Below the pieces are notes generated by a model. The model made no database searches. It was not told the DNA's origin and worked only from the letters and a program-made list of their open reading frames with translations. Below, piece after piece: positions 19,406 to 27,547 of a stretch of 64,000 nt of DNA. Position numbers and translations under genes: made by a program. Source of the stretch: JBGQAS01 sp963699305 (lineage in GTDB: Bacteria > Chloroflexota > Anaerolineae > Anaerolineales > Anaerolineaceae); NCBI GenBank assembly GCA_963699305.1, contig OY969431.1:868001-932000 (forward strand). Reading direction: 5' to 3'. Positions within the stretch are counted from its first letter, which is position 1. Every line of letters starts with the position of its first letter.

Positions 19406-20440
19406 ATGTCCATCCTATCTGATGAAATTTATGAGCAACCTCAAGTTCTAACTGACTTCACAAAACTCGAAAATAAGAATATTTTCCAAATAATTCAATC
19501 GATAAAGAACAGGTTTTCGAACATTATTATTGCTGCTCGTGGCAGCTCGGATAACGCTGCCCGTTATGCCCAATATCTTTTTGGAATCCAAAACAAGATC
19601 CAAGTTGCTCTAGCCACTCCATCCTTGTTCACACTATATAACACCGCACCACGAATGAAAGATGCGCTGGTTATTGGAATCTCGCAATCAGGGCAATCCC
19701 CGGACATCGGTGCTGTCATATTAGAAGCAGCAAAACAAGGTTGCCCAACAATTGCGATTACAAATGACACTAAATCCCCGCTGGCAAAATCCTCCGATTT
19801 CATTATTGATTTACACGCAGGGGATGAAAAAGCAATTGCTGCAACTAAAACATATACAGCCTCCCTTTGTGCTCTTGCTTCAATGTCTGCGATGATGAAT
19901 GGTGACACGAACGGATTGGAAAAATTAGCTAATTTGCCTGCTTTTGTGTCAGCAACACTTAATAATTCATTAAGCACTCTAAACCATACGGAAAGATATA
20001 GGTATGCAGAGCATTTTTGTGTAATTGGCAGGGGATTCAATTATGCAACAGCCTTTGAGATCTCCCTAAAAATCAAGGAGTTGAATAGAATCGTAGCGGA
20101 GCCTTATTCCTCTGCTGATTTTCGGCATGGACCGATAGCAACCATTCAAAAGGATTTTCCCGTTATTTTGATTTCTCCCTTGGATAGTGTTTATTACGAT
20201 CTCATAGATCTGCTTTCAGAGCTTCGGACCAAAGGTGCAGAGGTGATCATGATTTCAGACTCTGGAGAACATGATTCAGAAGTAAACCTTCTGTTCAAAT
20301 TACCCGAAGGAATTCCCGAATGGTTAACACCAATATTAACAGTCATCCCTGGACAGTTGTTTGCTTGTCGCCTTGCTTCAGAAAAAGGGTTGGATCCTGA
20401 TAATCCCCCAGGGCTGCATAAAATCACCCAAACCACATAA
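19406..20440 (+). CDS. SIS-domain sugar-phosphate enzyme (GlmS-like isomerase/deaminase)
   Basis: Two SIS domains like the isomerase half of GlmS but without the glutaminase domain: ARGSSDNAARYAQYLF, GISQSGQSPD and ATKTYTASL in the first, CVIGRGFNYATAFEISLKIKEL and FRHGP in the second. Such proteins are often glucosamine-6-phosphate deaminases (NagB-II) or AgaS-like. The start is the ATG preceded by GAGGAA. murA follows 22 bases later, so a role in supply or recycling of amino sugars for the wall is likely, by inference. Confidence 0.85.
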   Translation: MSILSDEIYEQPQVLTDFTKLENKNIFQIIQSIKNRFSNIIIAARGSSDNAARYAQYLFGIQNKIQVALATPSLFTLYNTAPRMKDALVIGISQSGQSPDIGAVILEAAKQGCPTIAITNDTKSPLAKSSDFIIDLHAGDEKAIAATKTYTASLCALASMSAMMNGDTNGLEKLANLPAFVSATLNNSLSTLNHTERYRYAEHFCVIGRGFNYATAFEISLKIKELNRIVAEPYSSADFRHGPIATIQKDFPVILISPLDSVYYDLIDLLSELRTKGAEVIMISDSGEHDSEVNLLFKLPEGIPEWLTPILTVIPGQLFACRLASEKGLDPDNPPGLHKITQTT

Positions 20441-20462
20441 TGAATTCATTAAAGAGGTTCTC

Positions 20463-21743
20463 ATGGAAAAATTTATAATTGAAGGAAGCATTCCTTTAAA
20501 AGGTGAAATTACGCCTTCAGGAAATAAAAATTCTGCTTTACCTCTATTTTCAGCATGCTTGCTCTCAGAAGAGCCAATAATTCTCCATAATGTTCCAGGA
20601 ATCAACGATGTGCAATGCATGCGAGAACTGATAAGCAGTCTGGGTGTCGAGATTATTGAGCTCGGTAATGCTACTTTTCGCATCCAAGCGAAAAATGTCA
20701 CTCCAGCAAGTCTTGATCCTGATTTGTGCAGAAAGATACGTGCATCCATCCTTCTGGCAGGTCCAATGCTTGCACGATCCGGTGAATTGCATTTGCCCCC
20801 ACCGGGTGGAGACGTCATTGGTCGCAGGCGTGTCGATTCCCATCTCCTTGCGCTGAAAAAATTAGGGGCAAAGATCGAATATGACAGGAAATTTCATTTT
20901 TCTGTCGATAAATTAGTTGGTGCAGATATCCTAATGGATGAAGCGAGTGTTACAGCGACTGAAAATGCGATTATGGCAAGTGTCACTGCCAAAGGAACTA
21001 CACTCATCCGCAACGCAGCTTCAGAACCACATGTACAAGAATTATGTCTTTTCTTAAATCTCCTTGGCGCAAAAATTGAAAACATCGGATCAAATTCACT
21101 GGCAATTCATGGAGTCAGCAAACTTCATGGTGGAGAATTTACCATCGGTCCAGATTATTTGGAAGTGGTAAGCTTCATTGGGGCTTCTGTCCTGACAGGT
21201 GGGTCGATCACAATAAAAAATGCAGCTCCAAAATATTTAGATATGACAAAATTGGTTTTCAATCGTCTTGGTATAGAGTGGGAAAACCATGGCGAGGATA
21301 TTATCGTCCCAGAAAAACAAGATTTGACCATTGAGAGTGATCTGGGAGGAGCTATTCCAGAAATAAGCGTTATGCCCTGGCCAGCGTTCCCGACGGATTT
21401 GATGAGCATTGCCATTGTTGCTGCGACGAAATCTCATGGGACAGTCTTGTTCCATGATTGGATGTATCCGAGTCGAATGTTTTTTACAGATAAATTGGTT
21501 GGGATGGGTGCTCATATCGTTTTGTGCGATCCACATCGTTGTATAGTCCAAGGACCAAGTCAATTGTATGGAGAAAAACTGGAAAGCCCCGATATCCGCG
21601 CGGGAATGGCGTTATTGCTTGCCGCCCTTTCTGCGAAAGGCAAATCGATTATCCGAAATGTCGGTCAGATTGATCGAGGATACGAAAAAGTAGATGAAAA
21701 AATCCGTAAACTTGGTGGAAATATCCAGCGGCTATCTGAATAA
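20463..21743 (+). CDS. murA: UDP-N-acetylglucosamine 1-carboxyvinyltransferase with Asp at the Cys115 position
   Basis: Catalyses the first committed step of peptidoglycan synthesis, enolpyruvyl transfer from PEP to UDP-GlcNAc. Family motifs: SGNKNSALP (catalytic Lys), RKIRASILLAGP, FPTDLM (catalytic Asp) and DIRAGMALL (Arg). The active-site loop, GGCAIG in E. coli, reads GGDVIG, so Cys115 is Asp. That change is known in Mycobacterium and Chlamydia and gives natural fosfomycin resistance. Length (426 aa) is normal. The start ATG follows AGAGG. Confidence 0.93.
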   Translation: MEKFIIEGSIPLKGEITPSGNKNSALPLFSACLLSEEPIILHNVPGINDVQCMRELISSLGVEIIELGNATFRIQAKNVTPASLDPDLCRKIRASILLAGPMLARSGELHLPPPGGDVIGRRRVDSHLLALKKLGAKIEYDRKFHFSVDKLVGADILMDEASVTATENAIMASVTAKGTTLIRNAASEPHVQELCLFLNLLGAKIENIGSNSLAIHGVSKLHGGEFTIGPDYLEVVSFIGASVLTGGSITIKNAAPKYLDMTKLVFNRLGIEWENHGEDIIVPEKQDLTIESDLGGAIPEISVMPWPAFPTDLMSIAIVAATKSHGTVLFHDWMYPSRMFFTDKLVGMGAHIVLCDPHRCIVQGPSQLYGEKLESPDIRAGMALLLAALSAKGKSIIRNVGQIDRGYEKVDEKIRKLGGNIQRLSE

Positions 21744-21779
21744 TCGTTCATGACACATCCAAGAGTTCACAGAGGGAGT

Positions 21780-23225
21780 ATGAAGTGGCTCACACCAGGT
21801 AGGTTATTTATCCTGATCCTTTTTATCGCGATTTTTACCTTGTCAGTCCGGGAAATTACGGATAACGATTTTTGGTGGCATCTCAGGACTGGTCAGCTGA
21901 TTATCGAAACCAAAACCATCCCAAAGGTGGATCCATTCTCCTACACAAATACAGGTAAAGAATGGATAACGCATGAATGGTTAACTGAAATCTTCATTTA
22001 TCTTTTATATAGACTCGGTGGATTGAATGTATTAATATTAGTTTTTTCCTCAATAATCACGATTTCTTTTTGGTTGGTCTTCTTACGATGTCATGGCAAA
22101 CCATATCTGGCTGGCTTTGTACTATTCCTTGGCGTGATTGCTACAGCCCCCACCTGGGGAGTCCGTCCACAGATAATCTCCCTCCTTTTTGCATCTTTGT
22201 ATCTTTTCTTGCTTGACAAATACTTTAACGGGAAAAAACTAAAGTACTTGATTCCAATCCCACTTATCATGATTCTTTGGGTGAATATGCATGCAAGTTA
22301 TGCATTAGGCATCTTAATTGTGATAATTTTCCTTATTGGTCAAATTATCAATTTCTTATTCAAATATTGGCGATTAAAGAATTCGTTAATACTTCTTTGG
22401 AAAGAGATTTCTCTAATTTTGTTCGCATTACTTCTTTGCATACTTGCAGTACTCCTTAATCCAAATGGAATAAAGCTAATAACGTATCCTTTTAACACGT
22501 TAGGTAGCTTGTCCATGCAGACATATATTCAAGAGTGGTTTTCTCCCAATTTTCATTTACTTGAATGGCAACCATTGGCGCTAATGATTTTTTTGCTAAT
22601 GGGTTCAGCGTTTTTTTCAAATCAAGCCGCCTCGTTTTCGGAAATCGGTTTGGTTGTTATTTTCGGATACGCCACTCTCATTTCGATGAGACATGTTTAC
22701 TTTTTTTCATTGGCCGCTATTCCACTAATAGATAAAAACCTTGTGCGTTTTCGAAAAGAAAAAACTCCAACAGATCGATTGCGTAAGATTTTTCCATTAA
22801 TAAACACTATCCTGTTAGTTTGTGTTTTATTCGTTGCTGTAATTAGAATAAACTATATTCTTAATAATCAGAACGGTAAGGAAAAGGATGTGTTTCCTGA
22901 AGTTGCCTCAGAATGGTTAAGACTAAATAATCCGCAAGGTAATATATTCAATTCGTACAACTGGGGTGGATACCTTATCTGGCATCTATATCCGGAATAT
23001 CGTGTTTTTATTGATGGGCGGGCGGATATCTATGGGGATTCAGACATGGTCCGATATGCACAACTCTATTTCGGCAAAGATTGGCAAGAGATATTTCAGG
23101 AATACGATATTCGAATTGTATTGGTCGAGCCTAGTTCACCCATCGCTGCGATTCTTTTAGAAACACCTGGATGGCAAAAAACAATAATGGATGGTACTAG
23201 CTTATTAATTATTCAAACCGAATAA
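21780..23225 (+). CDS. Polytopic membrane protein, GT-C-like
   Basis: About 480 residues with ten or so hydrophobic helices. The first loop has the pattern ITDNDFWWHLRTGQLI, then PKVDPFSYTNTG and WITHEWLTEI, a family seen in bacterial GT-C-like membrane proteins. The soluble tail has FNSYNWGGYLIWHLYP and VFIDGRADIYG. I chose the ATG at 21780, which has GAGGGAG before it; an in-frame ATG at 21750 is the alternative. It lies just after murA and ends at a terminator. The donor and acceptor are unknown. Confidence 0.72.
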   Translation: MKWLTPGRLFILILFIAIFTLSVREITDNDFWWHLRTGQLIIETKTIPKVDPFSYTNTGKEWITHEWLTEIFIYLLYRLGGLNVLILVFSSIITISFWLVFLRCHGKPYLAGFVLFLGVIATAPTWGVRPQIISLLFASLYLFLLDKYFNGKKLKYLIPIPLIMILWVNMHASYALGILIVIIFLIGQIINFLFKYWRLKNSLILLWKEISLILFALLLCILAVLLNPNGIKLITYPFNTLGSLSMQTYIQEWFSPNFHLLEWQPLALMIFLLMGSAFFSNQAASFSEIGLVVIFGYATLISMRHVYFFSLAAIPLIDKNLVRFRKEKTPTDRLRKIFPLINTILLVCVLFVAVIRINYILNNQNGKEKDVFPEVASEWLRLNNPQGNIFNSYNWGGYLIWHLYPEYRVFIDGRADIYGDSDMVRYAQLYFGKDWQEIFQEYDIRIVLVEPSSPIAAILLETPGWQKTIMDGTSLLIIQTE

Positions 23226-23245
23226 AAATACTAATTACTAAACAA

Positions 23246-23281
23246 AAAAAGAGAAGCAACATAAAAGTTACTTCTCTTTTT
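23246..23281. terminator. Bidirectional terminator
   Basis: An A-rich left arm and T-rich right arm (AAAAAGAGAAG with CTTCTCTTTTT, one internal mismatch, then AAC/GTT) around a 6-base loop. It lies between two convergent genes, the membrane protein and thioredoxin. Confidence 0.85.
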
Positions 23282-23295
23282 GTCTGGTCTGATTA

Positions 23296-23643
23296 TTATT
23301 TTTGAGGGCTTACTACTGCCAAAAATTGATCGATCATTTGTTTGATTAAATGCTCAGGAGCAGCACCGACATTCTGATGGATTATCTTGCCATTTGCAAA
23401 AAAAAGCATGGTGGGGATGTTTTGTACCCCATACTTGGAAGGGACAGTTGGGTTTTCGTCCACATTCATCTTCGCAACAATAATTTTTCCGGAATAATCT
23501 TTTGCCAATTTATCCAGGATGGGTGCAATGGTTTTACAAGGACCGCACCATGGTGCCCAGAAATCCACAATGACTGGAATTGTGGATTGTAATACAGCTT
23601 TTTCAAATGCAGCATCAGTTACATGGATGGGTTCAGAAATCAT
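23296..23643 (-). CDS. trxA: Thioredoxin
   Basis: A 115-residue thioredoxin with the active site FWAPWCGPCK, the cis-Pro segment NIPTMLFF and a normal fold length. It reduces disulfides in cytosolic proteins. I chose the ATG at 23643 because GGAG lies five bases before it; the longer frame upstream overlaps the response regulator gene and has no family match. It is the last gene of the signalling cassette and may share its transcript. Confidence 0.93.
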   Translation of the reverse strand: MISEPIHVTDAAFEKAVLQSTIPVIVDFWAPWCGPCKTIAPILDKLAKDYSGKIIVAKMNVDENPTVPSKYGVQNIPTMLFFANGKIIHQNVGAAPEHLIKQMIDQFLAVVSPQK

Positions 23644-23662
23644 TTGTTCTCCAATAATTTTA

Positions 23663-24385
23663 TTAGGGATTTTTTCTTTTGTAATCAATAAAGCGATACC
23701 CGATTCCACGTTCTGTTAGAATGTATTTCGGGTTCGCAGGATTAACTTCTAATTTTTGCCTCAAATAATTGATATATAAACGGACGTAATGTGGCTCATC
23801 TCTGTATTCATACCCCCAAACCCGAGAAAGGATTTGATCGTACGTTAATACCCAGCCAGCATTCTGAAGTAAATGGTAAAGTAAGCGATATTCTGTGGGA
23901 CGAAGCTTCACTAGAGCTTTATCAACCCACACTTCCCTTCTGCCCAAGTCAATGCGCAATCGTTCATCAACTTCGATAACATCCTGGGATGAGATTCCTG
24001 TATTCTCCGTTCTACGTAAAACAGCTTTTACTCTGCCAACTAATTCCCTGGGACTGAAAGGTTTTGTGATGTAGTCATCCGCTCCTAATTCCAACCCTTT
24101 GACGCGATCTTCTTCTTCTCCTTTTGCAGTCAGCATGATGATCGGTATGGTGCTCGTTTCACGGATCATTTTTAATACTTCAAATCCATCCAAGTCCGGG
24201 AGCATGATATCTAAAAGGATAAGATCAGGCATTGATTCACGTAATTTTTGGATCGCCTGTGCTCCTTTATATGCCTCGATGACTTGAAAACCATCATGCT
24301 CCAGGTTTAATCGAATAAACCGTGCCATCCGTTCCTCGTCATCCACGACAAGGATCATGCGGTTTTTAAATGCGTCATCCGGCAC
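23663..24385 (-). CDS. OmpR/PhoB-family response regulator
   Basis: A two-domain regulator of 240 residues. The receiver has VVDDEER, the phospho-acceptor Asp in LILLDIMLPDLDG, LTAKG and the Lys in DDYITKPF. The C-terminal winged helix has RPTEYRLLYHLLQNAG and YVRLYINYLRQKLE, as in OmpR-type DNA-binding domains. Its GTG start uses a ribosome site (GGGAG) that sits on the last codons of the upstream 78-aa gene, so the two are translationally coupled. No partner histidine kinase is next to it; the cassette's kinase is a Ser/Thr kinase. Confidence 0.92.
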   Translation of the reverse strand: MPDDAFKNRMILVVDDEERMARFIRLNLEHDGFQVIEAYKGAQAIQKLRESMPDLILLDIMLPDLDGFEVLKMIRETSTIPIIMLTAKGEEEDRVKGLELGADDYITKPFSPRELVGRVKAVLRRTENTGISSQDVIEVDERLRIDLGRREVWVDKALVKLRPTEYRLLYHLLQNAGWVLTYDQILSRVWGYEYRDEPHYVRLYINYLRQKLEVNPANPKYILTERGIGYRFIDYKRKNP

Positions 24386-24389
24386 TTGC

Positions 24390-24626
24390 TTACTCCCTTA
24401 CGAATGTAATGATTTCTTCTTCGTGGCTTTCGATAACTTCAAGAAAGCTTACTCTGAACATGGGGAAAATTACTGTATTAACATTTGGTTCAAGATATTG
24501 CAGATCTTTACCATCTTTCCTTCGAGGATTTTTGACTGTCAGTAAGTAGTCTGAAGGATTAGGCATATCTTCAATTTCACAAACTACAGGATCTTCGTTA
24601 AGAAGATGCAAAATCACGTTGATCAT
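24390..24626 (-). CDS. Small conserved acidic protein of unknown function
   Basis: A 78-residue protein with no membrane segment. The first half (MINVILHLLNEDPVVCEIED) looks like a short beta strand-rich start, followed by NPSDYLLTVKNPRRKDG and many acidic residues at the end. I recognise no family. It sits between the FHA gene (9 bases) and the response regulator (overlapping control region), so it belongs to the cassette and may be a small adaptor. The function is unknown. Confidence 0.65.
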   Translation of the reverse strand: MINVILHLLNEDPVVCEIEDMPNPSDYLLTVKNPRRKDGKDLQYLEPNVNTVIFPMFRVSFLEVIESHEEEIITFVRE

Positions 24627-24635
24627 TTTTTACCT

Positions 24636-25154
24636 TTAACGATGTATGAGAACTTTAAAGTTTAATTTTCCAACTGCCAGAGTATCTCCATGATTGACCG
24701 GGTATTCTACATGAGGGACAATTTTTTGACCATTCACCCGGGTACCGTTCGATGATCCAAGATCTGTGACAATTACACCGGATCGACTAAGTTTCATTGA
24801 TAAATGTAGTCTTGAAACACCTAAAGAAAAGGCATCATACGGCGTGAGGTCGACATCCGGTAGAATGGGTTGTCCCTCTGAAACCCTACCAAGTGTAAAT
24901 TCATTCCTGCCAGCAAGATGAAGAACTTGACCGGTTTCAATGATTAATAACGAAATAACAGTATCGACTTCTTCGGGTGAAATCGTTGGTGGCACGGTCC
25001 GTGGTGGCGGTAATTCTGTCGCCAACATATCTGAAGGTGAGCGTTTTATCGATTGAGTGGTCAAGTCGTCTTGTGAAACGAGCCTTGCTCCGCATTCGCT
25101 GCAAAAAAGCGCTCCAGGGACATTTTGGTGTTGACAATTTGGGCATAGGATCAT
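24636..25154 (-). CDS. FHA-domain protein with N-terminal zinc ribbon
   Basis: Residues 1-25 form a zinc ribbon (CPNCQHQN, then CSECGARL). Residues about 75-170 form an FHA domain, which binds phosphothreonine: FTLGRVSEG, GVSRLHLSMKL, DLGSSNGTRVNG and VNHGDTLAVG. The key GR, S-x-x-H and NG positions are all kept, so phospho-binding is expected. The PQQ kinase and PP2C phosphatase encoded just upstream are the natural writer and eraser of that mark. Confidence 0.9.
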   Translation of the reverse strand: MILCPNCQHQNVPGALFCSECGARLVSQDDLTTQSIKRSPSDMLATELPPPRTVPPTISPEEVDTVISLLIIETGQVLHLAGRNEFTLGRVSEGQPILPDVDLTPYDAFSLGVSRLHLSMKLSRSGVIVTDLGSSNGTRVNGQKIVPHVEYPVNHGDTLAVGKLNFKVLIHR

Positions 25155-25161
25155 AATTTTC

Positions 25162-26622
25162 TTACTCCAATCCTGATTTCAATAACAAAGCTCTGGTTCC
25201 GTATTTAATTCTCTTTTCTCCATCTTCCGAGAATCGTTTCTTCTTCTTCAATTCATTTGCTTCTAAAATGACTGTGTTTGCAAGCTCTTTTTCTCCGGAT
25301 TCATTCAATTTCGATGCTAGGAAATTTAAATGGTTGGATGCTGACACAAATGATTTCGCTTTTACCTCATCCCTTGCTCTTTGTTGCATGCGATATAAAG
25401 TGAGTCTAGATAAAGCATCCAGCAAAATGGAAGGAGGTGTTTCTTTCTCAAAAGCAATTTTTACTGGCAAATTGCATACTGTCAAATGCCTTTCTATATT
25501 AAATACCCGAGAAGGAGCTTCGAGTTTGATCTTTCCTTCCATCAATTTAATCACTTTCTTTTCCGATGAAACCTTCTTCACAATGAATTCTAGGATGAGA
25601 ATGATTTTTTGTCCATAAGTAAGATTACCCAAATTCATTGGATTTAACAGAGGTAACGGAGTAATCTCTGGATATAAGCGAAAAGCATAGTTCAGGTCCA
25701 CTTGAGGGTCAGATTCGAATTCAAGAACAACATTATGAGCATATTGATTAATGGAAGAACTGAGCTTTTCTTTGAAAAAATCGAAAAGGTCTTTCTCTGA
25801 CCTTGCATAACCTGCATTTCCTCCACTGATGCTCGTCATTTTATCCAGGAACTCATCATTCCACTCGCTGCCTAAACCCATTGCACTGATGCTGATCTTG
25901 TCTACTGTGGCAGATTTTGATAGTTCGTAGCATTTTTCTTCGTCCCCGTACGTATGACCATCGGTAAGCAAAATTACGGAACGGATATGGTCGGGGTGAA
26001 TACTTTTTTTCAATATAGAAACACCCATGTCCAACCCTCGAAAGATCTCGGTGGCACCAGATGCTTTTATTTCGAATATTTTTTTCTCAAACCTTGGATA
26101 ATCCGCAATCAAAGAAGGTGGAACCAGGATCTCAGCCCGGTCGCTAAAAACCACAATAGATAGGGTATCCATTGGTCGCAACTGTTTCACTACGTAATCT
26201 ATATTCTTCTTGACCATGGAAAGCCGGGCTCCTTCCATGGATGTCGAACGATCGATAACCAAGCATAATTCCAGTGGGGGGAGTTGACTGGTTGTGACCT
26301 CGCGTTTACATTCCAGTTGCAACAAGGCATATACAGCTTGAGATTCATCTAAGAGTGGGACCGAGCTTCGACTGTAAAATACCTTTAGGGCGGTGCCTGA
26401 AGCAACTTCGTCTTCTGTGAAACGGTAATTATATTGCCGACGTTTTTCTGCATCGGACAAGATCGCATATGCATCTTGGATGTCAAGGAATAATTGTTTG
26501 GTTTCTGGTTCTGGATTTGTATCAGGATGGTAGATACGTGCAGCTTTATAATATGATTCACGGATTTCCTCCTCCGTGGCATCATATGGTACCGATAACA
26601 GATTATAGTAATTTGAAGACAA
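25162..26622 (-). CDS. J-domain/von Willebrand factor A fusion protein
   Basis: A 486-residue protein with an N-terminal J domain (residues 1-65, with the HPD tripeptide in YHPDTNPE that stimulates DnaK). A VWA domain follows with a complete metal-ion site: DRSTSMEG (DxSxS), SGATEIFRG and LTDGHTYGDE. The C-terminal 200 residues resemble the beta-sandwich and helical part that follows VWA in other bacterial proteins. There is no membrane segment. The fusion suggests a link between chaperone recruitment and a VWA-type assembly. It lies between PP2C and FHA genes. Confidence 0.88.
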   Translation of the reverse strand: MSSNYYNLLSVPYDATEEEIRESYYKAARIYHPDTNPEPETKQLFLDIQDAYAILSDAEKRRQYNYRFTEDEVASGTALKVFYSRSSVPLLDESQAVYALLQLECKREVTTSQLPPLELCLVIDRSTSMEGARLSMVKKNIDYVVKQLRPMDTLSIVVFSDRAEILVPPSLIADYPRFEKKIFEIKASGATEIFRGLDMGVSILKKSIHPDHIRSVILLTDGHTYGDEEKCYELSKSATVDKISISAMGLGSEWNDEFLDKMTSISGGNAGYARSEKDLFDFFKEKLSSSINQYAHNVVLEFESDPQVDLNYAFRLYPEITPLPLLNPMNLGNLTYGQKIILILEFIVKKVSSEKKVIKLMEGKIKLEAPSRVFNIERHLTVCNLPVKIAFEKETPPSILLDALSRLTLYRMQQRARDEVKAKSFVSASNHLNFLASKLNESGEKELANTVILEANELKKKKRFSEDGEKRIKYGTRALLLKSGLE

Positions 26623-26632
26623 TCTTCACCCC

Positions 26633-27520
26633 TTAGTTTTTAACCTCTACCAATATTACACTAATATTATCCGGTCCACCTGCCGCATTCGCAGCGTCTA
26701 CCAATTGGTTGCAGGCTACCGCAGAATTTGGGGCGTTCAGGATGATCTTAAATATTTCTTCTTCGGGGATTGTGCTCCATAAACCATCACTGCACAAAAG
26801 AATTTTGCCTGGTTTTGGTAATTGAAAAGTTGCAATATCGGGCTTGTAGGGCTCGGCTTGTCCAATAGCACGATACAGCACATTTCGTTGAGGGTGCGTG
26901 TGAGCTTCTTTCTCTTCGATTTGTCCCAATTCAACAAGCCTATGTACGAGTGAATGATCATAAGTAAGTTTTTGTGTTCTGCCATCAGGGAAGATAAAAT
27001 AAGCACGACTATCACCAACGTGAGCCATGGTAACTTGCTCACCCAAGATAAGGGCAGCGGTTAAGGTCGTTCCACCTCCGGGAGCTGCTTTTTGTACTGC
27101 AACTTGTGCTGTTTGAATGCAATTCTCCATAATTTCTTGCAAGCTTTCCGTGGGGAAATGGATTTCCAAATCTAATGAGGGAAGATAGAGTTTTTCAAGC
27201 AAATTACGCGAAAAAGCTTTTATTGCCGTGTTACTTGCAATATCCCCCATCAAATGTCCTCCCATTCCATCGGCAATAATATATATGCCAAAGGGGATTT
27301 CTTTGGTGAGATCCGTTAGGTAGGAACTTAATGCGAACAACGAGTCTTCATTATGATTTCGTTGCTTACCCACGGAGCGTGAGTAACCTGTAAGAAGTTG
27401 AATTCCCCCGGCATTCTTTGCGGGCTTTACCGCTTCTAATACTTCATCTTCAGACAAAGGCATTGTCTTGATTTCTCTTTTCTTCTTGCCTTTGAAAACG
27501 TTTTTAAAAATATCTTTCAA
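26633..27520 (-). CDS. PP2C-family protein serine/threonine phosphatase
   Basis: A PrpC/Stp-type metal-dependent phosphatase of 295 residues. Motifs: RNHNEDSL, ADGMGGH, AHVGDSRAY, LCSDGLWS and GGPDNISVI, with all metal-binding Asp residues kept. An N-terminal extension of about 45 residues is basic, then acidic. The start is a TTG with a strong ribosome site (GGGAGG). It follows the PQQ-propeller kinase by 27 bases and should reverse its phosphorylations. Confidence 0.93.
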   Translation of the reverse strand: MKDIFKNVFKGKKKREIKTMPLSEDEVLEAVKPAKNAGGIQLLTGYSRSVGKQRNHNEDSLFALSSYLTDLTKEIPFGIYIIADGMGGHLMGDIASNTAIKAFSRNLLEKLYLPSLDLEIHFPTESLQEIMENCIQTAQVAVQKAAPGGGTTLTAALILGEQVTMAHVGDSRAYFIFPDGRTQKLTYDHSLVHRLVELGQIEEKEAHTHPQRNVLYRAIGQAEPYKPDIATFQLPKPGKILLCSDGLWSTIPEEEIFKIILNAPNSAVACNQLVDAANAAGGPDNISVILVEVKN

Positions 27521-27547
27521 TGTTTACCTCCCGTTTGTATCTTTTTG

